Positions 57,647 through 64,000 of a stretch of DNA of 64,000 bases are shown here, in pieces. The translations under genes and the position numbers were made by a program. Every line of letters begins with the position of its first letter. The stretch's first letter is position 1. The stretch is taken from contig OX637292.1 of NCBI GenBank assembly GCA_951799445.1, positions 13,023,296 through 13,087,295 on the forward strand. Direction: 5' to 3'. Below the pieces are notes generated by a model, which saw only the letters and a program-made list of their open reading frames with translations, was not told the DNA's origin and did not search any database. The DNA comes from Pseudisothecium myosuroides (Eukaryota; Streptophyta; Bryopsida; Hypnales; Lembophyllaceae).

Positions 57647-60600
57647 ATGGAGATGGTCATTCTGGCGCAGGATTTGAGCACAGGATTAGGTAGTTGTGTT
57701 CCTGCATTACCTAAACTCCCGAAGTCAGGTTGTGTGAAGGGAACAGTAAGGTACCATTGCAAAAATGCTTTGAAGCTCCAGAGCTTCGCCTCTTCGCAAG
57801 TGAAGGTTACCAAGCTTGGTTCGGCGCTTTGGGGTTCTTCAATAGTATGCGCTTCGTCTTCGTCGGATGAGTTTAAGGCAAGCCAGCGTTCAATTTCGGC
57901 TAGGGCTTCGGTTGAAGCTCCTGCTACCCCGCCCAAGACTACCATTGTTCGGTCCGCTGACACTGCTGGCGCTGTACGTCGTTGCCTTTCCTGTGAACCG
58001 GTTTTGTCACTGTTTGTTTATGTATTTTTCAGTATATGAAATTGCGCATTTCCTTGCTTACAAGATGTTGAAGCACACAATTTGTTTTGCAGAGATTGTT
58101 TGCTTTTGAGAGTGTCGCAGTGCGTCATTACCTTTTTCCTTCTCCCTGTGATTGAAAGAGTTGCTTTCAACCAAGAATCCCCAGTTGGGCCTCATGTTTG
58201 GAACCTTTTTTTTGATAGCAGCTTTGATTAGGTTTTGGGAGGGTTTTTACTCGTTGAATTTTATTTATTTTTTGTTCAGCGCATGCAGTGTTCGTCATTT
58301 AGTCTGGTGATTAATTTAATTTGACCCCGTCTGAATTAGATTTTTCTCATCATGATTAATTGATCTTTTGAAGTTCATGAATTCTTGGTCCTTTGGTAGA
58401 CTCCATCTAAATAATTAAGGTTACTACACCTAAATGCGTCCGAATAAGCGATTGAGCGTTGTTCCTATTGATTTTGCACAATCAATAGTCAATCGAATTG
58501 GGAATTGGGAAATAACAAAACCATGAATCCCTGGTCTTGTAGGTGTGAAATTCTAGGGATTGATGCAAATTTGAGAGTTTGTTGTAGTACCATTCTAGGG
58601 TTTTGATGGAGTTAGTGATGAGATGGTGCCCCTTGTGCAGGTTCTAGTGTTGAATGATGTGACACTGAGTGCGGGTGGTCGAGATTTGCTGTCAGGAGCG
58701 TCATGGCGTCTGCTGCCCGCGCAGCGGACAGGCCTGGTGGGCGTCAACGGTTGCGGCAAGTCCACGCTGCTACGTGCTCTGGTTGGCAAGGGCGAAATGC
58801 ACTCCGGATACGTGGCCTTGTCTTTAGATTCCGAGGTTGCCTACTTGGAACAAACGTGCGTACTTCACCCTTTATTTTACAATCTCGGGAAACCAACACC
58901 CTTACTTCTTTAATCCGACTGTTTGGGGTTCCAAACAATGACTGTGACATAGTGTGAATTCGTAACAAGTGTGCTGTGACAGGTTTGCAGGATATTCTAG
59001 AATGTCGTTTTAGAGAAGGTCAAATTATAGAGGTTTGAGTGAATATGGTTGTCTCTTTCAATTGGTTCGATTCTTCACAGTGCGGGTTTGAAGTGCTTGG
59101 CACTTCCCTTGGCTCTGCTTATGGAATATGCTGTTGATGTGGTCTCTTGCAAATGGTTCGATTCTGCATAATGTCGGTTTGCAGTGCTTTGGCATTTACC
59201 TTGGCTTCTGCTTATGGAATATGCTTTTGATGTTGCCTCTTTGCAATTGGTTTGTTTCCTCGTAATGTCGGTGTTAAATGCCTGGCATTTCTCTTTGCTT
59301 CTGCTTATGGTGTTATGCTGTCGCGTTTTAATGTGTGCAGGGCCGTGTCGGGGTCCACACGAACGGTCTGGGACGAAGCTCGGTCTCGCATGGTGGCAAT
59401 CAATGCAGCGCTCACAGAGATGGAAGCCGCAGAGAAAGCCGTGGAGCGAGGTGAGGAAGGCGCCATTGCTCGCCTTGCCAGTGCCCAGGAGCAAGTGGAG
59501 GCCACTGATGGCTATCGTGTTGATGAAATGATTGCCGGGTATGAATTGCACCTGAAAACCAGCGCATTTACCATCATGAAACAATCTTGCTGCTCATTTA
59601 CCGTAAGGTTCTTGTTTTTTAATACGTAAACCTATATGCAGGAGTGTGCTTTCTATTGGGAGATCACTCAATAGAGTTTACTGGAGAGAGCAATGTGGGG
59701 TACTATAAGAGCCATATCTCGAGATTAAATTTTTATCACTCAATGTGCGATGAATTCTTATGCAATCATTGAAATTGGGAGGTTGTAGATCATTATTGAA
59801 GGGAAAGTAGACAACCTTGTTTGTATTCAAAGATCAGTGGCCATAGACATCGAGCCAAGTCATGCTTACATCCAACTTGCTAATTAAAGGCAAACCAAGT
59901 GTGTTTGTACAGGTGAGTTGCTGTTGGTATTTGTAGTCGGTCCATAGGAGACGGGATGAGGTCCCTAACGTTTTTTGTGTCCTCTACCTTAGTGTGGATT
60001 TGAAGGCTTTTTCTTTTGGTGTTATGGACTGGATGTATGCTGACACTGAAGCTGTTATCCTGCTCCTTTCAGAGTGCTGAACGGCCTCGGATTTCAGCAG
60101 GAAGATTGGACGAGGTTGTGTTCCGACTTCTCAGGAGGTTGGCAGATGCGAATTGCGTTAGCCAGGCTGCTGTTGGAGCAGAGGTCTCACATGGGCAAGT
60201 CCTTACTTTTGCTGGACGAGCCTACCAATCATCTCGACACAAAGGCCAAGGTTGGTTGCATTGTTTTTGTGCTTTTTCTGCGGATTTATTCATCAATGAT
60301 TTTGCAGGTTTACGTTATCGTCCATGCTTGAATAAGAGGCTTACTATAATAGGGGAAAACTTGAGGAAAGGCAATGACGCGGAAGCATGTTATTGAGCTA
60401 TCAAAGCAAGGGGCTATCACACACTTAAGAATTATTGAGGAGTCCCTTTGTTCATCTGAGGGTACCATTTTTTAATTTAAGCATGCCTCTTGCACTCCTA
60501 TGTGGCTCATGAAAAATGACATGGTAGTGAAGAAGTAAGTGTTTGGATGTTTTTCTGCAGGAATGGTTGGGCAGATACCTTACGGGAGTGACAGCAGCTG

Positions 60601-63600
60601 TTATTTTAGTCAGCCATGAACAGGAGTTTATTGAGAAGTCTTGCAATCATATCGCTGAGGTGATTTCTTGCTCTTTGGGGTAGTCATTTAGCGTCCATGT
60701 GCTGAAACCAGAATTTTCTGAAGTAGAGGTACAGTTTCGTCTGAGAATAATAAATTGTCCTGAACAGTTAGCTTAATCTTCGCAGATTACTGGAGGTCAA
60801 TTGAACCACTATGTTGGGAACTATTCTAGTTTTTTGCGAGCACGGGCTGCCCGACAGCTGCAAGCCTCCCAAGCTTACAAAGCGAAGCAAGCTGAGATTG
60901 AGAGGCTCCAAGTCTTTGTTGACCGATTTGGTGCAAAGGCAACCAAGGCATCTGCTGCAAACTCGAGGAAGAAGATGATTGAGAAAATAAAACAGCAAAT
61001 GCCTGACGTTGCTCCTCCAGAAGGTCAGTTGGCCCCTACCGGACTGATATTCCATATTTTGAAATATATTGTTCCCTCTGTCCGGATTTAAGTGTCCGCA
61101 GTTATGTTAAAAACTTTTTCTCCCAATTGCATCGATCATATTGTGAAAAACATAATTCAGAAAGGTTCCAAATTTCATATCACCAAAATCAATGAAGAAC
61201 ATTGCATGTGTTCCTTGCAACCTAAATAAAATTATAACTTAATACTACGCTCGTTTACAGGCCAGTTTTTTGGTTGTACAACAGGGTCAATTTCGCTTAT
61301 AGATTCTCTACTTATCAATAATGTAATGTGAAGTCTCCATTCACCATACAGCAAGGGAGAGGTTCCGTTGAACCGTACAAGTGAGCTTTAAGCATTGCCC
61401 TACAACAATGTAAAAACTTGTTTCATCCAGAATTTTGCACATTTACTCTGTGTTAAGCTAAAAGTCAATTGCAAAAGACATAGATTAAGTGTTAACACAT
61501 TAACACAAATCAAAGTTGACCTGTATGGTCAATGGAGAATCAAATGTACTGTATGGATAATGCACAAACGAAGTTATTTTAGGGGAGCCATTTTCGTGTT
61601 CTTGCTGTTGACTAGTACTTACACCTTTGAGCATACAGATTCGGGCCCAGGCACAGAACATAGACGTTCAGTGAAGATGTATTTTCCGAAAGCTCCGCCC
61701 TGTCAGAGAGAGGTCGTGCGCATGAAGAAGGTTGAAATTGGTTGGGATGAAAGTGAACCAATGCTGCACAATGTGGACGTTAAACTTGAGATTGGCATGC
61801 GACTGGTCATTCTTGGGCCAAACGGGGCTGGAAAGAGTACGCTCATGCGAGCCATGGCAGGCAGAGGCGGTGTACTTTCTGGTTCTCGTGATGTCGGTGA
61901 TGGCGTGGAGATTGGAGTCTTTACACAAGATTTAGCTCAAGATCTTCCTGGACACCTTTCAGCTCTCCACTTTGTCCTGCGAGTATGTCTTTTGCCACCC
62001 GAGTTCAACTCTATAGTTCTTAGGTTCATTGTTTCTTCACATAACATTCTTGAATGGGGAAGGGCGGGGGGTCCTTCTACAGTAGCACTGTAGCAAGAAA
62101 ATATTCATGTTACAGTGGCCCACAATACATGGGAAAGCTTGCATGCAAGATGTTCTACAGTGCATCATGTGCTGTGAAAGGGTTGATTGATGTTTCTTGT
62201 GATTGTTATCGACGTGTGTTCATGTTCAGGAAGCAAGAGAAAAAGATATCAGCATCACAGACGAAATGGCTCGGTCTGCACTTGGTGCCCTGGGGCTCAC
62301 TGGAGAAGCTGCCCTGCGACCCATCAAGGCCCTCTCTGGTACGAATTCATACTCGATTTGATTCAATCTGCCTCTTTGGGGACTCGAGACGGATTGGGGA
62401 GTCCAAACTGGAATGTGCATTTTGGATTTGTAAGGTTGCCATTAGTGGAGTGGGATATGATTTATTTCGTTTCCTAAGCAACTTCAAAAGGTGTATGAAC
62501 TCATTCTTAGCTTCTAATTTCTTATTGTCTATCTATCATGTTTGAATTGATTAAAAATTCGAGTTTGAAAGTTTGAAAGTGGTCTTAGAAAGGTAGCCTG
62601 TACTTCATGAACTTATCAATATGCTTATCTGTCGAACTGAAAACTAGGGGCGGACCAGTAAGTCTCTATTGTTATTGGTCTTTTCTGACATTTGACTTAA
62701 TCACTCAGGTGGTGAGAAGGCGAGAGCAGCTTTGGGGGTGTTCATGCTTCGGCCATACAACGTCCTCATGCTTGATGAAGCCAGCAATCACCTTGATCGT
62801 CCTTCAGCCATGGCCTTGGCAAAGTGTTTGAGTCAATTTACAGGTACGTCTCTCACTGCGTCACCAAACAACCTCCCTAAGATGTCAAGTTAATCAAGCA
62901 TTAGATGCATGTAATCCTCATGTTGAGTTGATGTCAAGTTAACGTTAGTGTAACGCAAATGGCATCATTGTTGATGTTGGTGTCGTAGGCATGAACTTGA
63001 TATTACGTTGGCAACTATTAAGTTGTCATTAACTTGATATTAAACAAATACTATCTGAATACTGATGTAGTGTTCTTCTAGATTAGACTTATATTACCAC
63101 TAATAATTTTGTCGATCTAATGGAGGTATCATTTGAGATGTATCTTATCGTGGCTACGAGACTATGTCCACATGTTCGTCTGGTTTTCAGTTTGTCTGAT
63201 GCTGATGTCGTTTTCGTTGTCCCATTGTACAGGTGCAATGGTTGCTATATCCCACGATATTGAATTCTGTGAAGCCATCAATCCAACACACATCGCCAGA
63301 GTCGATCCAAATGGAATAGTAGAAGTCAGTCTATGTATAAACGGTGATTTGGGAACCTCACAGAAGTCTAAGGCAAAAGCTGCAACTCCCGCATCAACGA
63401 AGGGGAAGAAACCAACAGCCTCAACTTCTATCAAACCAGTCAAGAGCTATGGTGGAAGTGCACATGCAAAGCCCACTGCAGCTCCTGACCCTAAGAGATT
63501 ACACATGGTAAGCAATGTTGTTGCTCACCTTTTCCCATTATGTTGCCTTCTATGGACAGTGTGCAGCAGATCTACATTTAACCTCTAACGAACCAAGAAG

Positions 63601-64000
63601 CCCAGATTGGATCTTATGTTCTTTTTAAGCATCTTGGAATAGCTCATATGAGAACTTTCTACTTTTCAATTTTATTTTTCTTTTGATCAACACATGCAAT
63701 GTTCATCACCCGAGTCTTTGACCAAAATAATTTGGCCCCATTTCTAGTATAATTTTCTCAAATTGGTCGTTTGAAACCATGAATCCTTGGTTGCTTTGAG
63801 CTTAAGTTGCAAATGCGCAGAGCATTTTACGTAGCAACTGCATGGTTCTATGTAAGAAGAATTGGGTTGAGGGTCCATGACGGGTATGCATACACCTTAG
63901 CCAGTCATCCAACTGAAGTAGAGTGTTTCTCTCATCGTTGGTATCTGCTCTGAGGTTCATTTCTGACATGACATCCAATCGGTGTTTCCTTTTGCAGATT
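57647..64000 (+). CDS. Plastid-type ABCF twin-ATPase protein (3' end beyond window)
   Basis: Ten exons are visible: 57647-57973, 58641-58855, 59341-59538, 60073-60250, 60561-60659, 60786-61023, 61639-61982, 62230-62338, 62709-62843 and 63233-63507. The next acceptor is at 63996-63997. All joins keep frame, giving 706 residues so far. Residues 1-109 are transit-peptide-like (IVCASSSS at 66-73). The first ATPase has GVNGCGKST (143-151), signature FSGGWQ (266-271), [12 protein letters not shown] (291-302) and H325. A basic linker (340-418) follows, with [17 protein letters not shown]. The second ATPase has GPNGAGKST (478-486), signature LSGGE, an unusual LDEASNHLD (591-599) and H622. A Lys/Ala/Pro-rich tail follows. 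ABCF proteins lack membrane segments and act on ribosomes or translation. The linker resembles bacterial YheS and Uup types more than the usual plant ABCF5, so the orthology is open. The acceptor of exon 7 is a choice between 61639 and 61657, both in phase. Confidence 0.88.

Noticed and set aside
59075..59584. Minus-strand frame of 169 codons
   Set aside because: It is antisense to ABCF exon 3 and the preceding intron, which holds a local repeat of tggttcgattct-like units; the plus-strand exon is clearly the coding sense.
1..64000. CRISPR arrays, prokaryotic operons, tRNA or rRNA genes
   Set aside because: No regularly spaced direct repeats with unique spacers, no ribosome-binding-site-spaced gene runs, and no tRNA or rRNA consensus blocks were seen.

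Overview
The window looks like a gene-poor stretch of a large, AT-rich plant nuclear genome. It holds only three convincing protein-coding loci in 64 kb. Two are split by many GT-AG introns. The two spliced genes encode proteins of plastid type with transit-peptide-like N termini. The third, an intronless reading frame, resembles a plant SKP1-interacting ankyrin protein. The spacing, repeat load and a bacterial-looking ABCF protein suggest a land plant, perhaps a non-seed plant (bryophyte, lycophyte or fern). The species cannot be named from sequence alone.

Layout. 1-18.3 kb is repeat-dominated, with no credible gene. 18.5-24.3 kb is a more GC-rich island with a TATA box, a long leader with a probable 976-bp intron, and an intact 571-codon frame (20792-22507) resembling SKIP35. 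24.3-51.2 kb is again almost all repeats. 51.5-64 kb is genic. An 11-exon ABC1-family atypical kinase of the ABC1K9 (At5g05200) type lies on the minus strand (51502-56319). It sits head-to-head, across about 1.3 kb, with a plus-strand twin-ATPase ABCF gene (from 57647) that runs off the window end after ten visible exons. I worked the exon joins out by hand; every join keeps frame.

The most informative material is the repeats. At least six well-preserved elements of roughly 880-935 bp, one of them enlarged by a nested copy, plus one short 373-bp form and many fragments, share termini CCCCTAAAGG...CCTTTAGGGG. They are flanked on both sides by TTAA. A duplicated block lets one insertion be compared with its empty site: the target holds one TTAA and the filled site holds two. 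TTAA duplication with a CCC-type terminus is the piggyBac signature, so these look like non-autonomous, piggyBac-like elements at high density in a plant. No transposase frame is visible. Other repeats include a 255-bp inverted-repeat element present twice, a 399-bp element with C-rich ends, several fold-back structures, a 148-bp tandem array with a stray inverted unit, and three severely 5'-truncated poly(A) retroposons with 12-14 bp target duplications.

The two genic ends do not form an operon-like system. The ABC1K9-like and ABCF genes may share a promoter region, and both products are predicted to act in the plastid. I saw no tRNA, rRNA, CRISPR array or prokaryotic feature. Repeat boundaries were read by eye and may be off by several bases.
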